Source of the DNA: Nipponacmea schrenckii | Taxonomy: Eukaryota > Mollusca > Gastropoda > Lottiidae | Direction of reading: 5' to 3' | Assembly: GCA_030562195.1 (NCBI GenBank) | Contig: CM060199.1 | Location: 11,242,338-11,306,337, forward strand | DNA: 64,000 bases | Part shown: positions 25,189 to 39,000 of the stretch, in pieces | Numbering within the stretch: the first letter of the stretch is position 1 | Layout of the letters: each line of letters starts with the position of its first letter | Position numbers and translations under genes: made by a program | The notes under the pieces: model-generated | Told to the model about the DNA's origin: nothing | Seen by the model: the letters and a program-made list of their open reading frames with translations, nothing else | The model's database searches: none

Positions 25189-26959
25189 GGGTGTCTATAA
25201 AACGAAGACCGAAGATGGAAGACCTCTATAAAACGAAGACCCAACTATAAAACGAAGACCCACTCAACTATAAACCGAAGACCCAACTATAAAACAAAGA
25301 CCCACTCAACTATAAAACGAAGACCCAACTATAAAACGAAGACCCACTCAACTATAAAACGAAGACCCAACTATAAAACGAAGACCCACTCAACTATAAA
25401 ACGAAGACCCACTCTACTATAAAACGAAGACCCAACTATAAAACGAAGACCCACTCTACTATAAAACGAAGACCCAACTATAACTATCTGATACAAGATT
25501 TAAAGTGATACATTACTTAGGAATGCTGTATTTTTCTGATTATGATTATGTCGATTAGAACTTTTCTTTCTAGATGCCACCTGTGTAATACAGAGTACAA
25601 TTGAAGTGAAATCAGGACAAAGGGTTTAGAAAATGTTTAATAGAGCTAGTCATTTAGGCATAAAATGAAGTATGAACAAATTTTCTTTCAATGTCAGGAC
25701 TTCAAAAAGAATTAGTCTTGGTATCTGACTTAATTGGGTGTGTGGTCAGCGTTAACAATTGTTTGTCCCTTTTGTTTACAGAAAAGTGCAGTAAGAGTCT
25801 GTTTCTGCTTTTCAATTGCAGATATTCTTCTTTTCCTTTTGATATGTGATCAGGTTATCCACATTAACCTTCACTTCAAAGGCTACGTTTCCTGTTGGGA
25901 TAAAGTAAAGATTTGTTGGTCTCATGGTCTCTTGGTTTTAGGCTTAACAAAACGATAGGCTAACTATATTCTCACTGCCTATAATCATAGAACTGTAACC
26001 AGTTTTATGCCATTATGAAGCTGTATGTTTCAAATCGTCTGTATAAACCGGTTTTAACCGATCACAGACACCCTATTTTAATGATTTAACGGCTAGTATA
26101 GGCTTGGATTCTGCGCACTGTAACATTACTTTTGTAAACATTCATCTCGGCATTTTGTCACCTCGAACTAAGGTATGTTTTGGAAAAAACGTAAATTATA
26201 TGATGGAATAAATATAACACAAATATCAATGATAGCCGTAATGAAGACAAGCGTGAGGTGACAAAATGCCGAGATGAATGTTTACAAAAGTAATGTTACA
26301 GTGCGCAGAAGCCAAGCCTATACTAATAATAATAATAATAATAAACTCTTTATTTTTACTAGCCGATAAATCATTAAAATAGGGTGTCTGTGATTGGCTA
26401 TTTATACAGACATAACACGTCAAATGTACTGTTACCTGTATAGGCATGAAATAAGATCGTTTTACTAAACAAGACTGCCAACAATCTTTTTTATACAGAA
26501 ACAAGGCACTTGTACCACAAACCATTAAATAGTCAAACTTCTTGGTCCTGACATAATTTGTTTAACTATACAAAATGAAGTCATTAATTTTCTAAGTACT
26601 AAGTATCTGTATAAAGTGCATGAAGAAGTTCTAATCAATATCAAAAGAAAATCAAATCTATATTTATTAAATTTGACGATGTATATTGGTTTATGTGATG
26701 CTGTTTAAGTGGCTTTTTATAGTAGAGTGGTCTTCTTTATGTTGTTTGTTTATAGTGAGGTCGTATAGGCTTTTTAAGTATGTTTCTTTTATATTGGTTT
26801 TAAGCTATGTTCTTCGTTATAAGCCTAAAACTCATTAAGACCATGGGTCTTCGTTTTATAGTTGGGTCTTCGTTTTATAGTTGAGTGGGTCTTCGTTTTA
26901 TAGTTGGGTCTTCGTTTTATAGAGGTCTTCCATCTTCGGTCTTCGTTTTATAGACACCC
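25189..26959. mobile_element. Fold-back transposon FB3 with 10-bp target duplication
   Basis: A 1771-bp element. The ends are GGGTGTCTATAAAACGAAGA and its perfect reverse complement (...TCTTCGTTTTATAGACACCC). They are flanked by an exact 10-bp direct repeat GGTATTGCTC at 25179-25188 and 26960-26969. The left arm continues as an array of about 13 units alternating between 19 bp (CTATAAAACGAAGACCCAA) and 23 bp (the same plus CTCA), to about 25486. The right arm carries about five inverted units (26845-26959). Further in, a second inverted repeat pairs about 26065-26165 with 26253-26395 around a short spacer (AACATTACTTTTGTAAACAT and its complement). No transposase frame is present, so it is non-autonomous. 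Duplication size and architecture fit Mutator-related fold-back elements. Confidence 0.88.
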
Positions 26960-26969
26960 GGTATTGCTC

Positions 26970-29900
26970 TCCAAGTAGTCATTTTATTTAATAAAATCAT
27001 AAGATAAACGTCAAAAATAACTGTTTACCATCATTACCTGGGCGCAGACATCTTGATACAGTCAATCAATCAAAAAGCAGAATGCAAATCATTGACCAAT
27101 GAAATTCTTTATAAGGTTCCTCATTTTAATACTATTGATTACCTCCCTTAACAAGCAGACTACAAGTAATTTTGACAGACTGATTTCCATAGACTGATGC
27201 CATAAATTGACTTTTAGGACACGAGGAGTAAAATGAATTTCAAGACAAAGTTTGGTGAGATGAGCCCCATATTTTATGCATATTTCTTCTGAGAGATCTC
27301 TTGTATATGGCTAATTGAATAATAAAAAAAAAACCAACAGTTGTATAAAATTATGTTTATTTATAAGCTGATTATGATATGATGAAGGCAAGATGATTTT
27401 GATTGGAAAATATATTAACAAAAGAATTGTAACCAAAATATTTTATAAATATTTTTGTCAATTTAAGGGTGTATGGTTGACTAATAATAACCTTTATTTG
27501 TATTATCTGCTCTTGGTCTTTATTCTATAAAATGTTTTACAAAAATTAAAAACAGACTAAGAAGATAAAATAACCTGGTGGATAATTTAACAGATTTAAA
27601 ATCTTATTTAATGATTATAACATGAAATCATCCTAAATTTAGGTTTAGAGAATAAAATGTTCCTCTTTTATAAAACTTGTGATTTTAGTATCTTTTATCT
27701 TGCAGTTAACATTAAAAAAATCTATAAAAATACAGAAAGACAGATATTCTATAGACCTTAAATAAACACACATACACTCTAACAAAAATAAGTAAATGTT
27801 ATATATATTTGAAGTTTTAAAGGGAGATCACAAAGACATGTTATAGACATAGCCATGATTGCATTTTTCATAAAATAAATAAATAAATGATTGACAGTAT
27901 TAAATCACCATATTTGGTGAGAGCCCTTTACTGATGATAGAATGATGTACAATTATGAAAAGTATACAGAATTATATACATTCTTTAAATCTACAAATTG
28001 TACAGAATGAGTATCATTAATATTTTAATATTGTTATTTAGTTTTCTTTGAATATAAATAGAAGAAAATGCAAAATTGAACTTGGCATTTTTTTCTCGGA
28101 TACTTCAGTTATTACTAAATATATTTGCATGTTGATAGACACAGAAACATATCATCCAATACATTAAAACTAAACTAAACAAAATAAATCAAAAAATAAT
28201 TGTAACAAACAACAATAATTACTCAATAACATAAAAATATCAGAACCGTTGATCTTCACTTATTATATTCATTACCATGTAATACCACAAGCCAAATAAA
28301 AGCATATATTTATTGGGTTTATATAATATTACGCAAGAAATGCAGACAAAATGCAAATATTATGTCATTAAAACTCTATAAGTCAAAGTACAATTCGAAA
28401 ATAATTTAATTGGTCAAGTCATGACAATATAAATAAAAGTCATGGAATTCTTATGAGATCCTGAGGATTAGTTAGAACACTTTAAAAAATACAGAGAAGT
28501 GATCACAGAGCCTCATAGATATCAATACCTTACAGAGATCACTTTATGGGATATTATTATAATACCTTCAGCATCTCAAAAATTCCCCAAAGAAGAAGTT
28601 TGGCTTAATTATCACCTAAATGTAACTGTAAAAATACAACAAAAGTGCAAGTGGATTGGTGTTGTTTATGTTTTCAATCATGCCCTGAATGAATTAATAT
28701 TTCGGTTAATTATAACATTAAACTTAAATAAAAAAAAAACTAGATTTAATAACTTTGATACAAAATCCAGAGTAATAACTCTAAAAAAAAACCCCAAAAC
28801 ACTTAAAGAGCTGTTTTGTAAAACTGTCTTTACATTAGACACTTTGATTTAGGAAATCTGTCACAAAATATATTTGTTGATCCTTGTATTAAAATACTAT
28901 CACAGTAGTTAGAGAATTATGTAGTAAAATCTAATCTACAGCTACATATAATATAGTCAAGCAATGAAATTAATGCACATCTACACCTAAGTGAGAGCAG
29001 TCTATTTTAGCACAATATACATCAGACTTAAATTGTGGTTATTACTACTTATCCAACCTCAAAATAAAGTAGACTGTTTGCATTTATATTTGGAATCATA
29101 TCTGGATATGAATATACAGATCAGCTCGATGATTTAAAGAAACCAGAAATTCATAAGCTGGCATTCATCATATTCCTGCAAAATTAATTTTTTCTAGTGA
29201 ATTCTTAAATTCGGCTGGACTTTTGAGACTACAAAAGATCATGACATAATAAATAGGGTTTACAGTAGAAATGAGATGCTGTTCACTGATGAATTCAATT
29301 TGACTTTTCAGCTATGTATATAAAATTCATTGTACAGAACAAGTATAATACTGATAACACTATTAGAGGCAATCCGTTTGTAGCTGACTTTTATATTGCA
29401 CCTAGTGGATAATAGACAATAGCCATTGACCAGCATCTTTACTTGAAATATACCAAACTTTTACATATCTTTAAAGATGGATATCTGCAATTCAATTATA
29501 TTTTTTTGATAGCTTTAAAGTTACAAAATATTTGGTGGAAAACTTCTTCCATCATTTGGCCATAAATAAAAGTAACAATCACATCTTCAGATGTAAATCA
29601 GCACACTTTCTGAATAACAGCCAGTAAATTATCATAGGAATTTCTATTCAAAATGTGTCCATATTAGCAATGTCATTGTTCAAATATGATGGAATGTGAA
29701 GTTTTCAAACAATTCGATCCATTTCAAGTTCATTGACACATTGAGCACTTTTTTATCACAATAAAATTTGTCACCTCTTTCATTTAGAGTTACAAATAGT
29801 TGAGTTCAATTTCTCAAGTGGTCAGTATGACACAAACTCTTTAGACAAATATCTAATCACAGATTATAAGATCACAAGTTCATATTTCCACAATAAACTG

Positions 29901-30038
29901 TGTTCTTTATTTAGAGCATTTTGCTGCAAAAGAAGGCTTTCTCCTTCCTCTCTCACAATGATCCAAATCCAGTGGTCGCTATTCTTAGGAAATGATTTTC
30001 CAGACTGACAAGGCAAAATTGTAATTTCAACACCTGTC
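26970..30038. other. Probable 3' UTR / flank of AREL1
   Basis: AT-rich with no recognisable gene; the 117-codon open frame at 28499-28852 has no domain and a composition typical of random AT-rich sequence. Part of this stretch next to 30038 must be the AREL1 3' UTR. Poly(A) signal candidates are too frequent here to choose one. Confidence 0.45.
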
Positions 30039-33000
30039 TCAAGCCATACCAAATCCTTGACTGCCCTCGTTAATGGCTAGAAGTAAGGAATGGTGAAACT
30101 GGTCAATACTGTCATAGAACGGAACACACAACTGGTTAAAACTGAAAAGAAATTTCAAATTATAAAAGAAAAAAAGAAATAATTTCCTTTCCATTATCCA
30201 TTGTTCAGCAGTGAATAGTTAGAGATATATTTCAGATACAAAAATTGGTCATGGCCTAAAGGCTGTAGATGACCTGCTAATATGATCAATCTCTTAAGAC
30301 TATTGTCAAAATTTGGCACAGAACAAAAAAAAAAATCCAACAATTATCAACTTGTCAAATAAATTCCAGATACATACCAAGTATGAGCCGTAGGTAAAAC
30401 ATTAAACATGGGTGTCGAACTCAGCTGTATTTTGGGTAATAATTCTGAGAAACCACCAACTGGTAGCTGAGAACATCCAGTAATAAACTGTAACAATCGT
30501 GCCATTTGTTCATCTGTAAATCCAGCCACTATCGTCCAGAACCAATCTAACATCTGAAAACATAAACATATATTAATAGCAAGGCTTAGTACCACTCAGA
30601 CTCTGTTCCTTCTAAGACTAGTTAGTTTTCATAGCCATAGAAAATGGGTAGGTACTGGTAGCACTACGTTCAAACTCTCCACTCTTCATGGCACTTTTTA
30701 TAATCAAAGGTCAATACATTTAAGATCAGCTTTATGTTGTTTCTTCTACAAAAATAATCTGTTTCTATTATCCATACTTCAAAAATGAATTATTCCATTC
30801 AATCATATCTCACACTTACCTTGCTAAATTGAGGAGAGGTACCAGACACTGTGTGATGAATTTTAAAATCAGCTATACTATAATTATCAGTTCCACACAT
30901 TAACAACTACAAAATATCACAAACATAAGGTTATTTTCTTTGCACTGTCAATCAAAATAGATCTATTGCCTATTCTGAATTGAGTGGTCTGGATTCAGAT
31001 ATCAGATTGGCCTCTTTACATATCCAGCAAATTTAAAAGCACCCAATCTTGAAAACAGTTTTTAAGATAAAAATGAATTCAAATTCTTCATCAAACTGTT
31101 GAAAACAATGTCCTCTTGAAATTTTTAATAGTTGTCATTCTGCCAAAATCTATATCCTACCTCTAATTCATTTTCATCAAATATACTGAGAAGATTATCA
31201 GGAATTAACTCATTTAACCCTTTCAGGAACGCCTCTAGTTCATCTTTCACATTAGATGCCAGTCTATACTGGGCTAGAACGTCTAAATATCGTAATTTAT
31301 TTCTATTATTAACAGCTGTACGGCTTCCATTGGGTATATATTCTATAACCTAGGGAATAGAGAAAAAATCATTTCAGGTATTTTCTACTGCTAGAAATAA
31401 TTAATGACATCTTCAGTTAGACTAACATAAATTCCTTGACAAACTTACTTAATATTAACTACAACAAGAGAAACAACTAAGAGTTCTTAACTTTAACAAA
31501 CTGGGCATAGTGTCAGAAATATATCTGACAACCCTCAATTTTGTATTTAACCTTCCATACATGCATAGTTTTTTATTAGTATGGAACAGAGCTCATTTGT
31601 AAAATGAAGGGGGGGGGGGTTTCTTTGCCTCTCAAATTATATACAGCCTTGTAAAACTAGGTAAAACTAACCTTTGTTAATTGTCCATTGATATATTCAT
31701 CTTCGCTGAATGTTAAATCCATATCATTGATATCATTATCTTCTATAAACTTGATTTTAGTTTTATATAGCTCAGGATCATCCGACTCAAAGTACTGAAA
31801 TTACAAATTATGACCCGTAACCAATTGATCCCTAAATATTCAAAATATTTGAAAACTGTTATGCATTTTTAATTTCTATGCCTCTCTATACTATCATGTT
31901 TATGTTTGTGTGATGATAAACAATGATTAGATAAATTATATTCTTACCTTATAATTGACACGTAAACCTATTAGTTGAGCTAGGAAAGAACGGGAGAATC
32001 TAGCTTTAACTAGTTGTCGATAAGATCGTCCTAAACAAGATTCATAAAGGCACTTGCCTACCAGTTTCCCAGCAAATTCATAATACTTTAATTTCAACTT
32101 CATAGGTCTCTTGGGATTCGGATGAACCTGCAAAAAAAAGTTTCCACTGAAATTTCCATAATTATTTTCATTTGCATGTTATGAATTATTTGTTTTATTA
32201 ATTTATAAGAGGTGCGAAAGCTCACCACTGAGTCATCAGACCTACATTTCACCTATTGCTTTAAAAGCGGCTTAGGGCAACAACTAACTTATGGTGCTCA
32301 CATTAAGCAGCTGGCACAAGTGTTCTTATCTATCAAATGGATGCTCAAGGAAGCATGCCCTTCTATATACTTTATTTTAATGTGAGAAACCTACAAGGCC
32401 TTGTGAACTATCTTCAAATCTTCTGAATAACCCACAACCATTAGGGTCAAATAATTCAGTACATAGTAATTCCATCCATTCACGTCTGACTCCACCCCAA
32501 TCTAAACCTATAACAGATATCAAAAAATTATTGGGTAATTTCACACTTTTTTGTGATAAAAATGGGTGTTCAACAAATATATTTTGTTCTTTATTGGCAA
32601 TGAAGGGATGAGATGTGACAAGATGAGGTTAATCCAAAACTAATCTATTTCGAATTGTTAAAATGATCAAATGTCAACCAACCTTCTTCTCCAACAAACG
32701 TTATCTCAAATCTTTTACACCAATCAGTTAATTCAAAATTCTTTGTTGCTTTATATGACTGGAAATACAAAATTCATTTAAAAACTGAAGATATAAATTC
32801 TGTTTTAAGAGTTATCTACCTTGTGAGAGTGATTGAATGCCTGAATATAGCTGGAAGTAAATATCCACAAGGAATTGGTCCATGCTTAAATAACCATCTT
32901 GAACCCTTTTTTATCTTTATTTCTTATTTTCTTTTTTGATGGCCTGGGCCCAGTGATTTTTGTTTTTTTAAAATACTATTCTCATCTCATCCTTAACAAC

Positions 33001-36000
33001 ATTTTACATAATGTATATAAGGATATATCAGATACTTACACTAAGTAATAATTTTGACCTATCTATTTTTATAGGTAAACAGGAGTGAGCTTTCCGTGAA
33101 TGAATCTGACGAACTTCATGATGAAAAAAGGTCTGTTTGTCTAGAAATGTTTCGGAACCACCTGAAATATAAATACAAAGTATAAATACAAAGCTTGGAA
33201 TATGTAACAGTTGATATATTCAGTTATTATTTGATAAATAAAACATAAAAATTGCAAACAAGATTAAAGACCTCAATTAAAAACCATATGGTGAGTAAGA
33301 TAATAGAGATACTAATTCTATTCAAAAAGAAAGAGTTTCCAGGAAATCCCTGTAGTATCTGCTGATATCACAAGGATTGCCTGCTGAAGATAGGCACAAA
33401 GGCTCTATAAAGAAATCCTCAACTGATTTTTGCTTACATTCTTATCTGATTTACTTACCTATATTTTTGAGTAGAAAACTAGTAAAGGTAGCAGCTATAA
33501 CATTTCTATCTTTAGATGCTATAACAATTGGAGGTTGCGAACCATCGTCTATTGTAAAGGTTGGTGCATCATAGTGGTTATTATAACCATTAAAATAAAA
33601 CTGGAATAATATCAAAAAAATAATCTATATAAAAAATACTGGCATTTTCTGTTGAAACCATAGTATATTATTGATGTAATATTATTCAAAAACTATCTTA
33701 ACTACTGAAATAACATGATGATATATCACTGGGTAGTGAATTGGATTATTGAAGACTCCTAAAGGTAAGAGAGATAATGATTTTCCACAATCAGTGCTAT
33801 TGAGAGGCAGTCTCAGGTAAGCTTTGAACTTCTATCACAAGTCAAACTAAACATCTAGTCTAATATGCTGCAGATGCCCTTGATTACGATTATGTTTTTA
33901 CAGTGCAAATGTCCCTTTTAGTCAGTTCCAGATAGATATTCAAAAATATTCACAGAATTGGAAGTAAGGTAAAAATGAAAAAAAAAAAATTGTTTACCTT
34001 TGTTGAGGGACAGACTCTAAAAGTATACAATTTTTTACCAATTATCTTTAAATAAAATTCTTTAAGTGTTAATTGCTGAAATTAAAAAACATATTGAAAT
34101 TGGAATATACCAATTATATTGCATGAGCACAATTTTGCTTGAATTTCCTGATAGAGTAGTCCTGATAGATATCAATACATTTAATACAGATCAACTCATA
34201 ATGAATGCTTTTGAAACTTTGTAACTTTGAATTTCCTCTACTGGGTGCATTCCTATTTGTGCATTAATATATTTATATGTGCTTTTTATTTCTTGATAAT
34301 GAACTACAGAAGTCACAGATGAAAAGCAGTATCAAGCATCTTTGAACCATGTTTTCTAGGAGAGGAAACTATAATCTTTAAATGGAAAACTAAGGTGAAT
34401 GTTAAAGCAAGAACTCTATTCAGACTGCAGACACATCATATCTCATCCACAACAGAAAAGTTAAAACAATTACAACACTTACCTTGGGTGAAATATATAC
34501 ATAAACTTTTTTAGGTTTATCCAACTTTTCATGATTATACGAGATTAACCTAGCCTCATAACATATACTGTGTGTTTTCTTAATTAAATTTTTACTGACA
34601 TGAACCATTTCATCAGCTACAACACAAAATATAAAGAATTATATAACAGTATCAATATATAACCCATAATAAATGGCAGTTATAAAGGGACAAAATTGAG
34701 GAAACCAATAGTACAAGACTTGAGCAGACCAATTTAATGTATAATATATCAATTCTAACAGTCAGTCAGAAACTAATATCTTTCATATATTGATGACCAT
34801 ACCAAACCATCCAGTCCATCTATCTCACCAAGTGAATGTAGATGGACATTGTAAAATGAATAATAAGCATTGACTTACGACTTAATACTAAAATATTAAA
34901 ATCTCCATTTTTTAATTTTGTATCACCATAACTAACAGTTGCTTGATAACAGCCCTGTCTGTCCATTTTTATATGCATAGTTAACCGTTTCCCTGTTGGA
35001 TCATATATAATCTGTGTTGTAGGTATATATCGTATATTAGTACCAGCCTAAATAAAAATATATACTTTGTTTAGTAACGATATGTGCCGTTACAAAGCCT
35101 CTTTAACAACAGAACACAAAAATTTTAATTGTCCTAAATTGAGTTATTGTAGAAATTTATTACATATTAGAACCAGTCTGAAAAAGAATATTGACGTTGT
35201 TTGGTAAAAGTATGTATGCAATTTTATTTACACAACACAGCACAAAAATTAAGTGGTCATAATGGAAGGCAAGTACCAGTCTTCTGTACTTCTGCAAAGT
35301 GTCTTAAAGAATACAATACAACAATGAAGTGGTCATGGCATTTTACTTCCTTAATATTTACAATTATCTCAGGCCATTTATAGAGTCGAGTGACTGCTTT
35401 TTGTTGATAATAGGAATGCGGAATGGATCATTTATAGTCATTATTTCAAGCTAACTTAAAAGATTATAGTATAATCTATGGAGTTCAATTCAGGCTAATG
35501 GAACAATGGCAATGAAAGGGAATCTTATGAATTATATGAATAATAACATAGAAAATTTATACTAGAAAATATCAGTATTGTGCTTGTCAATTAAATATTA
35601 AATGTTCAGATTGCATTCTAATAAACATGTATCAAATTTAGATAACTACATAAAGATTTCAGAATACCCACCTCTCTGACTCTGATTTTGAAATAGTTAC
35701 TTTGATCTGTTTTATAAGTTGCTAGGTTACCAAAACTATCTCTAGTTTCTATAGTAAGGGGGTGTGATGTGCCAGCTGTACAGACTACAGTAGAACTATA
35801 ATTCATAAACCCTGTTTTACCAGCATCTATCGGTCCTAAATGAAAACATTTACTGTTTAATTTGACAGTTGCTATTATTGTGGTTTAACATCCTTCTAGC
35901 AAGCAATGACATAAAGCATCATCTTGATCTTTTTATCCCAATGTCAAAAATGACATGTTTGTTAACATGCATGAATATTGAACATGTAAATGAATATTCA

Positions 36001-39000
36001 TAGCATGGGCATGTCATGGCTCCGCGCATCAGCATGTCTTTTAGTATTGGAACTTTATGTGTTACCCCATGTAGTGAAGACGTACGTCTCAATAAATATA
36101 TGAACTATTAAACATTTAAATTGTTTCTTTATCCATTTAACTAACATGAATTTGATTTCTTACCTGGTTCAAAAACCTTATTAAAAGGACTTCCTTTGAT
36201 ATGTCTGGCTCCAATCATGACTGAGATGGTGTATGTACCAGATTTATGAACAGTAAAACTGACTTTAGCCATATTGGACATATCTGGTTCCTTAAATCCA
36301 AACTCCATATTATGTCCGACTTTAATTCCTTGATGCATAATCTCCACCAGTACATTATCACAAGTTGACACCGGATATTCTTTTCCATTCTTCTGGAAAA
36401 ACTGAAAGTAAGAGAATGTATAAACAAACTTGATTCCATGATTGTAAAAATGCTGCAAGGTATATAAGATATATTACTAATTTAATAAATCATGCAATGA
36501 ATAAGGTCATCTGACAGAACACAAGTTAATATATATTGGACAGTAATTTAAAGCCAACAAAACTTGATGATGCACATTCCATATAATTATAAACTCTTTT
36601 AGATTCAAAGTATTCCAAAGGTAATGATAATTGTTTTCCAAATTTCATCAAATTCGACCAGTCAACATACTAGTAAACTTACTCAAAATACCTCAGTTAC
36701 ATTCTGGTGAAGCAGTCTTTTAATATTGTCATTTCTTATTTTTATTTTCACATTTCTTGAATTCTATTTCTATAATATCTAATTTTAAATGTCAACCACA
36801 ATTGATAATATTTTCCAATCCAAACACATGACAAAAAATCTATCTGAGTACAGCAGACACTACTCAGGACTCGAATTCTTTTTCAAAATGCAATTTTAGT
36901 AAATTTAGCATGATTTATTCCTCGTTCCGAAACCAAACATGTCTAAAAGTACTTTCGGCAATATAATTGAGATGATTTCAATCAGCCCAATTTCTCTCCT
37001 AACTATTCAAGCATCAACCAAATTTCCCCAATCAATAATTTGTCTTCCTCCAGCTTTGAACTTTTCTGAGAAAATATTTATCAAGAATATTTATCAAATA
37101 TTATACATCTAGGTTCCTTGAAGTCTATCTTTGAGAAATCCTATCTTGAATAATAATTTACGTAATTTACTTCTACATCTAAAAAACATTGAGTTTTCTC
37201 ATCATTATTCATTCAAAACCACACTTAGATTTTTCATAAACTTGAAGAAAACTCAATTTATTCTAAATAGACCCTTTGTGGTAAAGATACTTGAAATTCT
37301 ATGAAACCATCATGTATCCAAACACTATTTTGGAACACTTGACCTTGGCACTTTTGGCAATTTTGCTTTATTAATCCATATTTATAATTTATTGTTGCTG
37401 ATCTATGATGTACACCAGGACAAACCTTCTTGAAACTCAATGCCACTCTGAAATTTATTATTCAACTTAAAATGACAAAATTTCTCCTAGTAATTTGATG
37501 TTAAATTGCTTTCTTTCACATGAGATCATCTTGTGGCTTTGAAATAGTATTTTACAATTTGGACAGCTATATCTTTGTTTTCTTGTCATTCCAAGATCTT
37601 TGTTAAAACAGCTTTCTCCATTGCTGTGAGACTCAATTTTCTGGAAATGTTTAAAACTTATTTCCAATGAAAAGCTTGCATCTTTCAAAAAAAGGCACGC
37701 TACAAATATAATACAAATATCGCTTGGTTACAGCAGTTGATTGAATCAACTTGATTCATTCATCATCTTTTGACATCAATTCCATATTTCACAAATTCCA
37801 ATAGATATCACCCATGTCAAAATTTTGTGACTGTTTTAGAAGATTTATTGGAGGCACCATAGACCAAGTCTATCTAATAACTAAACCAATCATAAATCAT
37901 CCAGTCTGTAGAAATATTCAGCATTTATATCCTTCCACCAAATAAATCTCTTATCCCAACTCATTAATTTTATAGCCCTCTTTGATTTGCTGTACTATTA
38001 CGTGTATTGAGCCAATTGACACAGAGTCAAAGTACACACAATAAATATAATTGGATAATTCCATGAATAAGGAAATCGTAAGTTTTAGGAAACAACAAAT
38101 ATAACTGATCTCTCAATGGAATTAGTTTTGTGATGCTTGATCATTTTGTTTTATACCAATAATGCATGCTATCCAATATAATTGAGTAAATTGGAAGAAT
38201 TTAATTTTCATTAAATCATGCTCTGAATTAAAATGGCATTTTCACTTTCCTCATGGGCTTTATTAACCTGGTATTCAAGGAAAATTAGAAAATTAAAAAA
38301 AAAATTAGAAACCATTTGTTGGAGTAATTTAAAGAAAATTACAGTATTGCTCTGTTAAAGACAGAGAATTTTCTTCAAGAAATCAATAAGTTTGACTTTG
38401 GATCAAGATGAAAAATTCTGCTACATCTTGAGTCCAGTGCTTCTCAAGATTGTGAGAATGTGTTGTAACTATGCCTGAAAAGACAATATGAAAGCAAAAT
38501 TCAAAATTTCAAACAAAGGTTCTTGGTGATCAATCACCAACAGCATGTTTATCTCTCTCAATGCCTATAGTTTAAAGCATATTCTCCATTTTACAGTCAT
38601 TCCCCAAATTTCCCCCTTCCTTCTAAATTTCTAAAGATTCTTAGAAAACAGTTTGACCATAATGATGATTCAATAAAACCAGCCATTGAACTAAGAATCC
38701 TAGAGATGATAAAGAGAATGAAAAGAACAAATGGAAATGAATACTAAATAGAGCTATCAAGATTCTTACAGAACAGTCTGACCGTAATGATGTATCTAAA
38801 AGAGCTCCGGGAGCCCAGTCAGATATATCAAAAGATTAAGTGAATTAGGAAGGGTAATGTATTTTAACTGAAGACTAGACTAGAAAATAACCAGAGAAGG
38901 AAATTCCCTGAGCTTAATGACTAAATTAAAAAACTATAAATATGTCTGTGTGTCAGTATTCTGACCTCTGATTATTGGTTATAGAATTTGAAATAAACTA

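Noticed and set aside
25189..25486. Regular short repeats that could suggest a CRISPR array
   Set aside because: Repeats are contiguous without unique spacers, the genome is eukaryotic, and the array is the terminal repeat of a fold-back transposon with a target duplication.
28499..28852. 117-codon plus-strand frame
   Set aside because: Composition (Lys, Asn, Ile, Leu from AT-rich codons) is what random AT-rich DNA gives; no domain or neighbouring signals.
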